Source of the DNA: Aselliscus stoliczkanus
Taxonomy: Eukaryota; Chordata; Mammalia; Chiroptera; Hipposideridae
DNA: 64,000 nt
Reading direction: 5' to 3'
Assembly: GCA_033961575.1 (NCBI GenBank)
Contig: CM066727.1
Span: 118,470,434 to 118,534,433, forward strand
Shown here: one piece after another, positions 35,971 to 47,809 of the stretch
Position numbering within the stretch: the first letter of the stretch is position 1
How the letters are laid out: the number at the start of each line of letters is the position of its first letter
Position numbers and translations under genes: made by a program
Notes under the pieces: model-generated
Told to the model about the DNA's origin: nothing
The model's database searches: none
What the model saw: the letters and a program-made list of their open reading frames with translations, nothing else

Positions 35971-36237
35971 ATGTCTTGTTAGGGAGACCACTTCATGGAT
36001 GGAGTAGAGGCTTGATCACTGCACTGTATACCTGAAACTGATGTTGTATAGTATTGTATGCCAACTGTAACTGAATATGTGGATGGTCACGGGATGTGGA
36101 GTATACTGTGGAGGGGAGTCAGGGGAGTTGTGATAGATATGTATGATATGGGGGGGTAGTGGGGTGACAAACTGGGGGGGGGTTGTCAGTTTGGGGGGTA
36201 AAGAGCATAACTATTGCATTTTGTTGTACACCTGAAA

Positions 36238-36848
36238 CTAATAAAAAAAAATTAAAGATTTCTGCTTTGTCTTAACTTTTGCCACTTTAACTATGATTTT
36301 TCTTGGTGTGGGCCTGTTTGGGTTCAGATTGTTTGGATCTCTCTGCACCTCCTGGGCTTGTATGTCAATTTCCTTCACCAGGGTAGGGAAGTTTTCAGTC
36401 ATTATTTCTTCAAATACATTCCCAATCCCTTGCTTCTTTTCTTCTCCTTCTGATATTCCTATGATGAAAATGTTGTGTTTCATTTTGTCCCACAGGTCTC
36501 AAACTATTTTCATTGTTTTTTATTCTTTTTTTCTCTTTGTTGTTCCAACTGGGAATTTTCTGCTATTTTGTCTTCTAAATCTCTGATCCAATCCTCTGCT
36601 TCATCTAATCTACTGGTGATTCCTTCGAGTGTGTTCTTCATTTCAGTTATTGTATTCTTTGGTTCAAACTGGTTGTTTTTTATGATTTCTCTATCCTTCC
36701 TTATGCCCTCACTAAGTTCCTTAAACATTCTTATCATCAGTGTTCTAAACTCTGTCTCTGAAAGTTTGGATATTTCTGTTTCATTTAGTTCCATTTCTAG
36801 AGGTTTCTTCTGATCTTTTGCTTGTGACATGTTTCTTTGTTTCCTCAT
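36238..36848 (-). pseudogene. L1 ORF1 fragment, truncated and frameshifted
   Basis: ORF1p sequence begins MRKQRNMSQAKDQKKP and continues through the coiled-coil region (LEGITSRLDEAEDWIRDLED). After a break near 36490 it resumes with KKQGIGNVFEEIMTENFP and a NPNRPTPRKI-like RRM block, then ends at the element boundary near 36265. The last residues of the frame are target-site sequence, not L1. Confidence 0.8.
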
Positions 36849-37851
36849 TCTGGCTGCCACTCTGGGATTACTTTGATGTATTAGATAGATCACCAGGAAA
36901 GCCCCAGCTGTATCACACAGGTGCACAGCTCAGGGCCCAACACTCCCAGGAAAACTCCCAGTCTCAGCCTGTCCCAATCAGCCGCTTGCAGATCAGACCA
37001 AGCAGCCCGATAACCAATCACCAGCCTGGCAACTCTGCATGCACAGTGCGGAGAGCAGGGACCCAAGGCAGATTGCACACTCCCGCGTTTCAATGAACAG
37101 CCTGTTGGAGCCAGAGCATAGCCGCCAGGTGTTTCCCTGGCTACGTAGCACAAGCAATGCGTAGAGCGGGGCTCCAAGGCAGCACGCATACACGCACTTC
37201 TGCGCCAATTCCTCCAGACCAATGTGGTCCCGGACCTGACCCTCTGTGGGAGGGCCAAACCCTGACAAAATGGTGCTTTCCTGTACACTACTCGTTTGCA
37301 AGCTCCACACCAGGGGAACAATGGTCCCCAAAACCTCCAGATCCCGTGCTAAAGGCCCTCAGTTCAGTCCATTCCCGCAGACTCCTGGGCCCGGCTCACA
37401 CAGCTACTCCCTCCACCAGGGACCAGGTGAGTGTTCACTGGTGAGCAAGCCCATGTGCTGGCCCCACTGATACTCTAGCCGCTCTTAGCCTCACCTAGCT
37501 GGGCAAAGGGAGTCCTCACTAATTTCTACTGCCAGCTATCATGGAACTCCTCTTCCTGACAAAGCAACTCTGGGCTGGTGAGCTTGGTGTGCAGCCGGAG
37601 GGTCTCTCCTCCAACCGGAGAAGCCTCCCCACAGCTGGGACTTCCCTCACGGGGTTCGCCCTCTCTCATCTCCGGCCCTCCTATCAGACTCAACATGGCC
37701 TCCTCTTTAAGTTCTTCGTTTAGAGGTTCTGTTCATCTAGTGTTCCAGGGACTTCTGAGGTTGAATGTTGTATAAATTATTTGTAATTTTGGTGTGATCC
37801 TGGGAGGCAGTTGTCACAGCATCTGCCTATTCCACCATCTTACCAGAAGTC
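36265..37851 (-). mobile_element. inverted L1 fragment: full 5' UTR and part of ORF1
   Basis: In minus orientation this begins GGACTTCTGGTAAGATGGTG at 37851, reads through a 5' UTR with one fewer 111-bp monomer, and enters ORF1 at the ATG ending at 36848. It stops abruptly inside ORF1 near the RRM (about residue 200), without a 3' end or A-tail. The frame is broken near 36490-36510. Intact at 5' and truncated at 3' is the reverse of usual L1 truncation. It abuts the right-hand target duplication of the plus-strand L1. Confidence 0.85.
36890..37321 (-). CDS. counterpart of the L1 5'-UTR open frame
   Basis: A 143-codon frame in the sense direction of the inverted L1. It shares with 33732-34166 a CYVARETPGG block, a PTGCSLK block, the CRVARLVIG and DLQAADWDRLRLGVFLG blocks and the terminal GLSW, ending 41 bp before ORF1. 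It has one 37-residue repeat fewer. Its N-terminal 40 residues align to a different frame of the other copy, because the GT-rich tract differs in length. Confidence 0.35.
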   Translation of the reverse strand: MFPWCGACKRVVYRKAPFCQGLALPQRVRSGTTLVWRNWRRSACMRAALEPRSTHCLCYVARETPGGYALAPTGCSLKRGSVQSALGPCSPHCACRVARLVIGYRAAWSDLQAADWDRLRLGVFLGVLGPELCTCVIQLGLSW

Positions 37852-38575
37852 CAAGAAAATTTCTTAAAACTGAAGACCATTTTCAAATAAAAAGGGTCCA
37901 TCAAATGCTCAGCAAAACAAATAAAATACATTAGTCAAAACATATCATTGTTTTAAGTTTAAGAATATTGGTTCAAAGAAAAAAAATCCTAAAATGTTTA
38001 GAGAGTGAAAAACCTACTTAGTTTCTGACAAAAACAGTCAGAATGGCTACAATCTTCTCAACAGCAACCCTGGAAAGTAGAAGAAATTCTACTTTCATAG
38101 CAAAATTAGCAAAAATTAAAATTAGTAAAAATAAAATAATATAAAGCTTTTTTGACATGGAAGTTCTCAAAAAAAAAAAATACCTACTATGCAGTGTTCT
38201 CAGGATGCAGCTAGATGAGGGCTCCACAAAACTAGGGTAGTGAAACAAGAAAGAGAAAGACCTGAGATCCAGGATGAAAGGGTTCCACCATAATAGAGAA
38301 GCAAAAGAAATCCCTTGTATGTTGTTGAAGGGAAATCTCAGGATAACAGCCAGTCAGTGGGTCTGGAGAATAACTAGTCTAGATAGGGGAAAGTCAGAAG
38401 ACTGAGCAGAATCTGAGTTGATGAAACTGACAGAATGCCTAATGCACATGAACATTTGGAGAGGAGATTAAAATCCAAAGCAAAAGTTTAAGGATGAATT
38501 AGTGATAAATACATAGACAATAAACAGAAAAACAAGGCAAATAACTCCGGGTAAACCCAAAAGCTCTGTAAGGAG
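37852..38575 (+). mobile_element. HAL1 fragment, right part
   Basis: HAL1 ORF1 sequence resumes right after the L1 cluster (ACTGAAGACCATTTTCAAAT, GGTCCATCAAATGCTCAG, then a CTTCTCAACAGCAACCCTGG block). It passes into the HAL1 3' region with GATGAGGGCTCCACAAAAC, GAAATCTCAGGATAACAGCC and GAACATTTGGAGAGGAGATT. It is heavily diverged with no usable frame. Confidence 0.65.
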
Positions 38576-38749
38576 AAGTAATCATAGTCGAACATTTATA
38601 TTACCATATTAGTATCGATCCAAACAAAATTATGGTATAAATATTGGAAAAATGAAGGATAGGAAGTTTATGTGGAGGAAGGGGATAGTAAAAGAAAGTG
38701 AGATGACTCCATAGTGACCCCACAATGAGAAGGCAGTAGATAATACCCA

Positions 38750-39310
38750 AAGCTTGAAAAATCAGGGGTTTAACAATTCCACTCCTAGGTATGTACCCAA
38801 GAGAAGTGAAAACATGTCCACACAAAAAGTTGTACATAAATGTTTGTAGCAGCTTTCTTCATAATAGCCAAAAAGTAGAAACAACCCAAATGTTCATCAA
38901 CTATTGAATAGATAAATGAATATGGTACACACATCCATGCAATGGCACATCATTCAACTATAAAAAAGAATGAAGCATTGATATATACTGCAACATGGAA
39001 TAAGTTTGAAAACATTATTCTAAGTGAAAGAGGCCAGACACCAAAGGTCTCACTGTATGATTTCAATTATATGAAATGTCCATAAGAGACAAATCCATAG
39101 AGACAGTAAGTAGATTAGTGGTTTTCAGGACTGGGGAGTGACTGCTAATATGTATGTGGTTTCTTTTAGGGGTGATGAAAATGTTCTTATATTAGACAGT
39201 GGTGATGGCTGCATAACTACTAATATACTTAAAAAAATCACTGAATTGCACAATTATTTGAAAAGGTGAATTCTATGGTACATAAGTTATATCTTAATAT
39301 AACTGTCACA
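38750..39310 (+). mobile_element. L1M 3' end
   Basis: AACAATTCCACTCCTAGGTA, CATAATAGCCAAAAAGTAGA, TCAACTATTGAATAGATAAA and a GACAGTGGTGATGGCTGC block occur in consensus order. Confidence 0.85.
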
Positions 39311-39319
39311 AAATCAATC

Positions 39320-42300
39320 AAGAAGTGGCAGCTATTTAGAGACATGGTGAATCCAAATGAAACAGTTAAATACATTAAAAATGGTTTCCACAGTAGAGTT
39401 TTAAATGAGGGCAGTGGACCCTCCTGGCATTGAGAGTCGTTGTAATCAGTCTTACAAGAGTGTTTGACTCTATAAAATTGCATTACTTCAATAAAAGTAA
39501 AAATTAAAGAACAAGTGACTGAAGAACACGTGCAAAGATCTGCAAGTTCCTGACAACTGCCTCGGCTGGCAGCGCTGACTCTGGTTTGTAAAGCCTGGGC
39601 ATGTGAGATGGCCTCATCATGACTCCTGCCCCTTCAGTGTGGCAGTTACTCCAGTGACATCCTCATGCGTTCATTTAATTTGGCAACAACAGACACAAGC
39701 TCCAAGGTACTGTCTTGCCACCACAGCTCCCGTGTAGCCTTGTGCAGCATCTGACCCACTGCCTTAAATAATTTTCAAATTAGTGAATAAATAAAACAAC
39801 ACTCTTAAACTAAATCCTGTAGGCAAACTAGAGGCAAATGAAATTATGTTATATACTACCACCTCTTGGAGTCCTGGGGTCCTGGGGTGCAGGGCTCAGG
39901 ACGGCCCACACTGCCTGACTGCGGCACAGGCCAGGGCCCCACAAATGGCTCCTCCCTGCCAGTCCTGCAGATCCAGCACACCAAATTCGCAGCCACATTT
40001 CTAGGTTACAAGCTGTGGTGTATCGTGCCAACCTCTCTTCCCGTTTCCACAGTCATTGGCTAGCATTGGTAAAAGAGAGTCTTTGATAGCCTTCACCCTG
40101 TCATCTTTGGTTGTACTTGGTAGAACCAAGGGGCAATACTGAGAGGTGGCATCTTATAGAGACAGACCCAAAAGCCAAATAAATGGTTCAACTGACCCAC
40201 CAAAATGGAAGGCTAACAGATGAGGGAACTCCAGGACCAGGTCTGAGGCAGGGAGGCAGACATTAGGGAGCTGGAGCATCCTCATGGGAACCTTTGGACC
40301 CCACGGGAGATGAGGCCTCCTTTTTGTGTGCTGACATAGCTCACTGATCTTTTCCTTCTTATCCCTGGTTATAGCTTATAATTTTTCACTAGAGGGTAAT
40401 CTCCAAGAGGACAGATCAGTGCTTGTTTTATTCACTCTGCTACCCCTCACCAGTGCTTGGCCCCTAGGAGGTGCTATGAACATTGTTTGTTAAATAAATG
40501 AATCAATGAACCAGGTAAGAGTAGGAAAGTTTGAGGTTGCAAAGTGAGAGGCCACGGCTGGAGAAAGAAGAGGAAACCATGGTTGCTCCATGTGGGACAC
40601 CAGCAGCCTGGACATGGGAGGGAAGAGGTTCTTACAGGTTCCAGCTGTGCCTGGGGTCTCCCGCAGCTAAGATCCATCCGTGGGGATCTGTGCCTGAAGC
40701 ACTCACCATCAGTCGTGAGTCCTGGGGCCGTTGCTACCCACACAAGCTCTGCCTCACAAGGGAGGCCCCATGGCTGGAGAGCTGTTTAGTTCATAGACGA
40801 TGGTGCTGCGAAGGGAATTCCTGATTTTCACTTGGGAGCCCAAACTTCAGGCTGACTAACAGCGACCTCACATAATCTTTGCCGGAATGAACAAATTCAA
40901 ATGACAGGCCATTTCTCAATCTGGTGGATGATTTAACAAGAGGAGCTGTTTGGAAGGCAGGATGCCGTCACAGTCGTCTTTAAAGGGCAGGCGGATTATT
41001 CCTCTGAGGGCAGAGCAGGCTAATGACATTTCACTTTGAAAATAGTTTCAGAGTCTCCCCCATAGGGACGGAAGGAAGGCTTTGGGGTGGGGGCAGTGAG
41101 CAAAGAGGATTCTTTCGTGAGGGAGAAGCTCAGCTTTCGTTTGGCTAAATGAAGTCAGAATACTCCGCAGAACACTCCGAATCAGAGACAACCCCTTATG
41201 ACTGCCCTCCTAATTATGCGAGTGAGAAAATTTAAACCATTTATCTGAAATCAGGGTTGCCAGAAATGGAAGGTGGAATCGCCCAACTCAGAGAAAGGGA
41301 GCAGTCTCTCCTCACGGAGAATCTGGCCTTTCCTCTGCTTTCTCATGCAAAAGGCTATCTGGATGAGGTTATGAATAGAGCTCTTTTCCTTCAGCCAATG
41401 AGACAAATATCCTATTCAAAACCCCATGCCCACAGACCGTCTCAGCCGGGATTGTCTTGGCTGCTGACAGGATCCCAGGGGGCAGTGACTGCAGCCTCAC
41501 TGTGCTGTGCTTTTTCACATGGCTTTTTGGCTGGCAGCAGGCAAGAGCTATTCAAGATAATCTATTTTATGAATGTCACTCACTTATCTCTGTAATAATG
41601 AGGGGGGAGAAGTGCTAACACCCAAAATCCAGCAGGTGGGCTGGAAAGATTTTGGTATGAAGCTGAGAGAGCCGTTGGGCAGCACCTCAGGGGGTTATAA
41701 AAATGTCTCAGATGGGCCTGCCTTCAGATTTTGGCACTGCTGCGTATTTTAGTAAATGACCTGGGATGTGCTAGTTCGCTAGCTTGAGCAGCAGTTTTCT
41801 GACCTGTAAGGTAATGGAACTAAAACGAGGGCCCTGGCTCCTGAGGTTGTCAGGGGACCAAATGGCACAGCGCACTTCAAGTCACCTCCTCTGTGCCTGG
41901 CTCATAACAGATGCCTCAGTGCTGCTTCCTGCCCTTTGTCTCGCCTTCACGCCTCTCAGTGCAGCTTGTGTGTGTGTGGTGTTCCTGCAGGATGAGTCAG
42001 TCGAGGCCAGCAGGAATGTAGATAATTGGACATGTTCTGGCACTGCCTTAAATAAATACCAAGATGAAACCTGTGGGCAGCCCGTAGCTGAGGGGAGTGG
42101 GGATAACCCTAGGTTACCTGGTCTGGAATAGCCCTTTCTGTGCTGAGAACCACAGCAGCATGCACCCCTTACCCCCACCCCAGAGCCTGGGATGCTCTGT
42201 TTCACCATCTGCTGCTGCCCCTGGGAATGGCCAAACATCAAGGATGTGGAGGGTAGGAACACTGCGGCCCAGCATCTGTGGATTCACTCTTTTAGCCAAT

Positions 42301-42320
42301 ATTGAAAACCTAAGTACAAG
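39320..42320. other. mostly unique sequence, one L2
   Basis: Apart from the L2 3' end at 40375-40512 I recognise no repeat. 40860-41240 is unique and could be conserved noncoding DNA. The overlapping ORFs at 41784-42390 have no domain. Confidence 0.45.
40375..40512 (+). mobile_element. L2 3' end
   Basis: GTGCTTGTTTTATTCACTCT, CAGTGCTTGGCCCCTAGGAG and GTTAAATAAATGAATCAATG. Confidence 0.82.
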
Positions 42321-42329
42321 ACGGGCACC

Positions 42330-42512
42330 ATTCATTCATCTGTCATCACATGTTTCTATAACATTTATTCTATGTCCGGTACTGTGCTAAGCGCTTTACA
42401 AATATTACCTCATCTATTCCTCATAACAGTGAGGCTGGTACTGTCATCCCCATTTCAGAGGTAATGAAACTGAGGCACAGAGAAGTTACAGAAACTTGTG
42501 CCCAAGACTTTT
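42330..42512 (-). mobile_element. MIR
   Basis: TGTGCTAAGCGCTTTACAAA, CCCATTTCAGAGGTAATGAA and ACTGAGGCACAGAGAAGTTA. Confidence 0.9.
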
Positions 42513-42515
42513 TCC

Positions 42516-42947
42516 TTTTTTTACAAGATTTTATTGGGGAATTGGGGGAGGGGAGCAGCGTTGCGGAATCGGGAAAGGGGGACAGACAAGTTGCTGTCCT
42601 TTTTGTTCTTCAGTCTAGTTGTGGAGGATGTTGTTTCACTGGCCCATGTTGGGTGAGGCAGATCATCTATCGCCAGCCACTGGACGGCCACTCACTGGGG
42701 CTCTCGGAAGCCCACGCTGGCTGCCAGCCACTCATGGTAGCTTTAAGGCGGCCCACTGCCACCCCACTGCAGCCTATGCAGTCGCCGGCCACTCACAGCT
42801 GCCCAGCTCCAGGTCGAGCCCATCACCCACCATCCCAGCTGTGGAGGTTGCAGCGTCACTGACCCTAACGTGGGATCCGAACCGGACCCAGCTGCCAGAG
42901 CTGGCGTCCCAAGCCAACTCTTAACCAACGCGCCGCTTGGCTGGCCC
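42516..42947 (-). mobile_element. long tRNA-derived SINE (family A)
   Basis: A reverse-orientation copy from ACAAGATTTTATTGGGG to a head complementary to GGCCAGCCAAGCGG. It is flanked by CAAGACTTTTT repeats. Confidence 0.9.
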
Positions 42948-43644
42948 TGAGCAAGACTTTTTTGATTTGGTGACCACAGCGTTCACAAGACTCTGTGGTT
43001 TGGTGAATAGTGAGGACGTAAGCATAATTCATTTGTTCATGCTTTTGTTCATTCACTGAGGCTTTCATTAATCATGAAGCACGTGCCAGGCTTTGAAGTA
43101 GGCAAGGCTGGGTACAAGGCAGGTCTGCCCTCACTGAACCTTCTGAGTAAGCCTCACTTTTATCCTTTGACATTGCAACCAGTGAAGAGGCAATGAGCCT
43201 GGGTCAAAGATGCTGTCATTGCCAGTGCCACAGAATTCTTCTGCATAAAAAATAAAGGACCTCATGGGACATGAAATGTGTGGGCTTCGGCCTTATAAGG
43301 CCCACACTGAGTCTATCGGGTGCACTTGTTTAGACCTTCATAGTTCTAAGAGAACATGTGTGTGAGGCTGATGTTCCCATTAAAAACCCTACAGGGTATG
43401 TGCCATGAGAAGGGCCCAGGGCTACCAAACTTCCTATGTGTATCACTAAGGAAGAATATCGTATATGAGATGCTCGTATTTATGTGCATGTGAACTGTGA
43501 AATACAGAAATAACAACATTGACCCGTTATTTCAAACATCATGTTCCTTTGAGTATTTTTTTAAGTGAGTTAATTCAAAGAAAAATATTAAATTAATAAT
43601 GGCACAGATATTGAAAATTATCAGAGAGGTACTCAAATGACTGG

Positions 43645-43866
43645 AGTTTGGAGACATACAGTAATTCTCACTGGCATTTTGGGCGGGGTGACCCCCCAAA
43701 TGCTGGATGCCCAATACCCCAGCTCCTGCTTCCTACACAGCAATAGTGCCACTCACCCCACCCCTAATGTATGGTGACAACCCCATCCCCACAAAGAAAT
43801 GCCTCCAAACATTTCTAGAATGCCACATGGCAGAGGGCAGCTCCCGGTTGGGAACTGTTGCTAGAG
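43645..43866 (-). mobile_element. MER5A-like hAT DNA transposon
   Basis: TTCTCACTGGCATTTTGGGC, ATGGTGACAACCCC and a terminal GTTGGGAACTGTTG segment. Diverged. Confidence 0.75.
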
Positions 43867-44689
43867 ACTTGCTGGAGGTCCCACTAGAAAAACAAACAAG
43901 GTATTTTCAGATTATTTTTAAACAGAATGAAGGGAATATGAAGTCAAGTTCAATTACCCAGTGGCTTAATTGGAGGAGCGTGGGCACAACAGTAAGGAAA
44001 TGAGAACCCAAAAGAGAAGATAGCATGTATACAGAAAGTCCTGGCAAGAGTGAGGACAGCCTGCGGCCATGGGCAGAGCCTCCCTGACTTGGTCTGATGC
44101 TACAGGGCAAGACCTGTTCCTTCCTGCTTGTTTTACAGGTGCCACCTGGCAGACAGTGACTGGACAGAGTGCCCACTGCCTGCCGAACAGGCAATACAAC
44201 CTACTGCTTCAACTAAGTGCAGTATGACACCAAGCCAGGAAGGTGTTTTGCAAGGATACAAGAATCATATGATGAAAAATGTGACAGATTTACCAATCAT
44301 TAAAGAAGGCAAAGAAAGGCCCTAGAAAAATCATGGTCTCTTTCCAAGTGACCCATAATGTGCTGCTAACAGTGAGAATGACGGTGAGAGGATGAGATAA
44401 ATTAATGCTGTTCGTATACCACCGAAGATACTGTCCATGCCCTTGAAAAATCTTGGATATTTGGGGTAGCTTTGAGCCCCTACTTTTCCCAGCACTCCAA
44501 AGTTGAGTGGCCTCTGCCTCATTGCGTCTGTAGAACAATTCTTCCCAAAGACATTAACAGCTGGTGTCATGGAAAAGAGCTTCCAATGTCAAGTATGTTT
44601 GGGAAACTTACTGCACATTTCCACTTTGGAGATTGACAGTGCACACTGGCCTCATAAAGGTTTAGCAAAGGTTTCTTCTGTTCTCTTGG

Positions 44690-45070
44690 TAATCTCAGGT
44701 GAAATCCAAACTCCTGGCCTGGTTTTCACAACTTGCTCCACTTTATGCAGTTGATGTGATTTGCTTGGGAGGCAGGTTCATCACAACTGTTCCTTGTATC
44801 TCTCTTACCCATCCCCCCCTCTGCACCTTCTCTCACCTTCCTCCTTCCCCTAGAAATACCCTATGTCAGGCTTCCTCCCGACTCCATACTTCTGCCATGC
44901 CCCAGCTCAAGGCTCCACAGTAGTCCTGGCTACTGTTCCCCACGTGAACTTTGTCTTTACTGTGAATTTTCTCAGATCTCTACCTGTGCCAGGTGGTGTC
45001 ATGTCATTGGGATTACATCCTTGTTGCCTGGGGTTGTTGTCTGTGTATGATATATGCAGTTGGTAAGCAG
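44690..45070 (+). mobile_element. L2 fragment
   Basis: GAAATCCAAACTCCTGGCCT, GGTTTTCACAACTTGCTCCA and the CT-rich following sequence are L2-like. Confidence 0.5.
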
Positions 45071-46079
45071 CTTTGTTTCTTTTTGGCTTCTTAGGGGAGC
45101 CCATCATTGTACCATGCATTACAAGGGCCATGTAGAAAAAACACTTCTTGATACATATCCTGGTAGATTGCCAATGTCTGGCTTTCTTCCCTTATAAAAC
45201 CACTTAAGAGTCTCTGTGTCTCTATGAATTAGCAACCATTGGGTAATGAATGAACATAGGTATTCATATTTTCTATGTTTAATTACTCTGATGTTCCTCA
45301 AATTAAATGAAATGTCCACTACAACAGATTCGTTTAAAACTGTATAATGTTGGGAATATTCAAAGTCAAAGTTAAGAATGTACTTCCTGAAAATGGAATT
45401 TGACCTTTTACCTGCATGAATATTAAGAGTTTATTTTTATGTCTCATATATTCTCTACCTTCCCCACACACATCAAAACCTGCTTTTCCCATGGTCTTTC
45501 TCCATCCTTTCATTTGTTTAGGACAAATATCTTGGTGTTTCATCACTGATTATTTTGTTTATCTTTTCAACATCACAGCCAAACCATCAGCAAATCCATT
45601 TGGTTCTACCTTCGAAATACACTGAGAACCTGACCATTGCTGGTCATCTCAGTTCACAGGTTGCGTTCCCCTGGAAGCTGATTCTGAGATGGAGGTAGGA
45701 AGGTTAAGGGTGTGTGCTCCTGGCATCAATGCCTCTGGAAGGGAGGGAAACAGGCTTGAGCAGAGGGGGAAGTTGGACTGTGAAGCAGTCGCAATGGAAG
45801 GCCTGAGCTCACTTCACGAGCTGGGATGGCCCGTAAGAGTTGTTCTGAGCTGCGGGGAGGAGCCAGGCCTCTCTCCGTACCTCTTCCCAGCCAGTCACTG
45901 GAGGCAGGCTGCGCTGGGAGGGGGAAATGCCATTGGGCAAGATGGCTCTCTCAGAGGAGGCGATATTTGAGGAGGGCTAACCTCCAAAAGCCATTAGTTG
46001 GATACCTCCCAGATGCTGGAGGAATAAATCTTTCATTCCTGAACGGCGCTGAGCAGCGTATTACATATCACATACACTT

Positions 46080-46760
46080 CACTATGACCACCTTGACTTA
46101 AGCCTCCACCATCTCAGAATTAGCGCAATAGACTCTTCACTGTTTCCCTACGTCAGTCCTCTTAAAACATTAGCTAGAGTGATCCTTTGAAAATATAAGT
46201 TAGATAATGTCATGCCTCTGCTGAAAACCACCCAGTAGCCTCCCATCTCACCCTGAGGAAAAGCCAAGGTTATTACAATGCCCGGTCAGACCCTCTACCC
46301 TTTGCACTTCACAATTGTCCAACCTCAGCCCCAACTTTTTGCCCCCTTGCCCATTGCATTCTAGCCACTCTGACCTCTTTGCTATTCTTTGAAAACATTT
46401 GGCAAGTTCCTATCTCGAGCTTTCACTTTTTACTTTTCCCTCCACCCAAAATGTTCTCTCAGGCCTCAGCATGGCTCCCTGTCTCACCTCTTTCAGGCTT
46501 TTACTCATGTTACCTTCTCATTGAAGCCTTCTCTGACCCACCTTCTGAAAACTGCACCACCCCTCCCCCCCCTGGTTCACACTATCTCTCCTCTCTCTCC
46601 CCCCCCCCCGGCCTTTGTTACATTCTTTTTCTCCAGAGCAGGGAGCTCCATGAGGGAGAAATTTGTAATGGCTGCATTGAATGCTGCATTCCCTGTACCT
46701 GTATCCAAGCCTGGCACATAGCAGGTGCTAAAAAAAATATATGTTGAATTAATTTCTGTA
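46080..46760 (+). mobile_element. L2, long 3' portion
   Basis: CCTCTGCTGAAAACCACCCA, CTTTCAGGCTTTTACTCATG, CTTCTCATTGAAGCCTTCTC, CAGGGAGCTCCATGAGGGAG and GCCTGGCACATAGCAGGTGC occur in L2 order. The two overlapping ORFs here are repeat-derived. It contains a C-homopolymer of about 10 bp near 46600-46611. Confidence 0.85.
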
Positions 46761-46959
46761 GGTTACAGAAAGAGTTCCCATGATTGGCTCAAATTGAAAA
46801 TTGTTCCATGGGTTCTCTAGGTCTCTAGCAAAGTCATGATAGCTTTGTTTCATTTCCTTTCATTAAGCTTTGGTCAATGCAGGCCATTTGTTTTTCTTTA
46901 TCTAAATTAAATAAAGAGATAATTTAAGTGTCTTTTATAGAATAGGCAGTCAGGATGCC

Positions 46960-47400
46960 AGAATTCTGATTTTGTCTCATATCCCAAACCTGACAAAAAC
47001 AACTTCTTCTTTCACATTTGCTTTAGTCTCCTAAAAGCCAAAGAAGATACGACTTTTGATAATGTTAAATTTTATCTGAACCCTGTGCTCCCTGAAAGCA
47101 GTGTTGGTTAAGAAATACCATTACCTTTTGTATTCCAAGAAACAGCCCATCAGCACAAAGAACAACCCAGCCTTCCCATATTCCGAGATAAGACCCATCT
47201 CTATCCCTCCTTATGATTCTCATAAGACTTGGGATGACTCCCTTGATTATTTGCCTCTATAAAACTCAGGCCTCCTTCCTTTTCTTTGAGACATACCCCA
47301 CTAATAAATGTTCTCCCCCTTGCAACAGCACGAATATAATTATATCCACAACTGACTGGTGTATTTTGTCATTCACACTTTCATAAAGAGGGGACTTGTG
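46960..47400 (+). other. LTR-like promoter/polyA arrangement, unassigned
   Basis: Near 47255-47320 a CTCTATAAAACTC TATA-like box is followed by TTTGAGACAT and then an AATAAA (about 47304). This spacing is typical of an LTR core promoter and R region. Ends and target repeats were not established. Confidence 0.3.
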
Positions 47401-47685
47401 TTGAAGGGTTTATTTTTAGCCTCAAAGATAGTGTCCACTGGAAAATCTGCAGCTAACAACAGTGACAAAAGAACTCTTGATAATAGACAACAGGTAACCA
47501 AAGGGTCTACTCCCTCGGCAGAAAGCCAGCATGGAGCCCAGTTTCAGAGCAGGGAATAATTACTACTTCCAGGGGCAGACATGAACTTGATTCAACAGAT
47601 GTTTGGACAAAAAGACATTGTTGGAAATAATTTCCCAGTGTATAAAGTAGATGTGACTCTATATAACTTCTCCCTGATGATTGGA

Positions 47686-47797
47686 GAAGGACTGAGGCAC
47701 AAAAGTCTCAGTCCTTCCCAGAGAAGGAAGGACTGAGACTTTTGTGCCTAGCACAATTATCCCCAGTGTGCTAGGCACAAAAGTCTCAGTCCTTCCT
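47686..47797. repeat. three-arm perfect inverted repeat (competing hairpins)
   Basis: Arm B (47725-47755) is the exact reverse complement of arm C (47767-47797), giving a 31-bp perfect stem with an 11-nt loop. Arm B also pairs perfectly with arm A: 47726-47748 is the reverse complement of 47696-47718, giving 23 bp with a 7-nt loop. A further 11-bp arm (47686-47696) pairs with 47707-47717. The shared core is GGCACAAAAGTCTCAGTCC. I recognise no transposon family. Confidence 0.95.
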
Positions 47798-47809
47798 ACT
47801 CTGGGATCC

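Larger units (their letters stand above)
33077..36248 (+). mobile_element. L1 retrotransposon, full 5' end, ORF2 mostly deleted
   Basis: A LINE-1 beginning GGACTTCCGGTAAAATGG and ending in an A-rich tail. A 16-bp target site duplication flanks it exactly: AAATTAAAGATTTCTG at 33061-33076 and 36249-36264. In order it carries a 5' UTR (33077-34206) with 111-bp monomers, a frameshifted ORF1 (34207-35077), the first part of ORF2 with several lesions (about 35130-35510), then a jump straight into 3' UTR-like sequence. It is 3.2 kb, against about 6-7 kb for a complete L1. Most of the endonuclease, all of the reverse transcriptase and the C-terminal region are missing, so it cannot be autonomous. It was inserted at the edge of a second, inverted L1 fragment within an old HAL1. 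Confidence 0.9.

Noticed and set aside
46379..46747. 122- and 110-codon plus-strand ORFs
   Set aside because: They lie within L2 3' sequence and a C-homopolymer.
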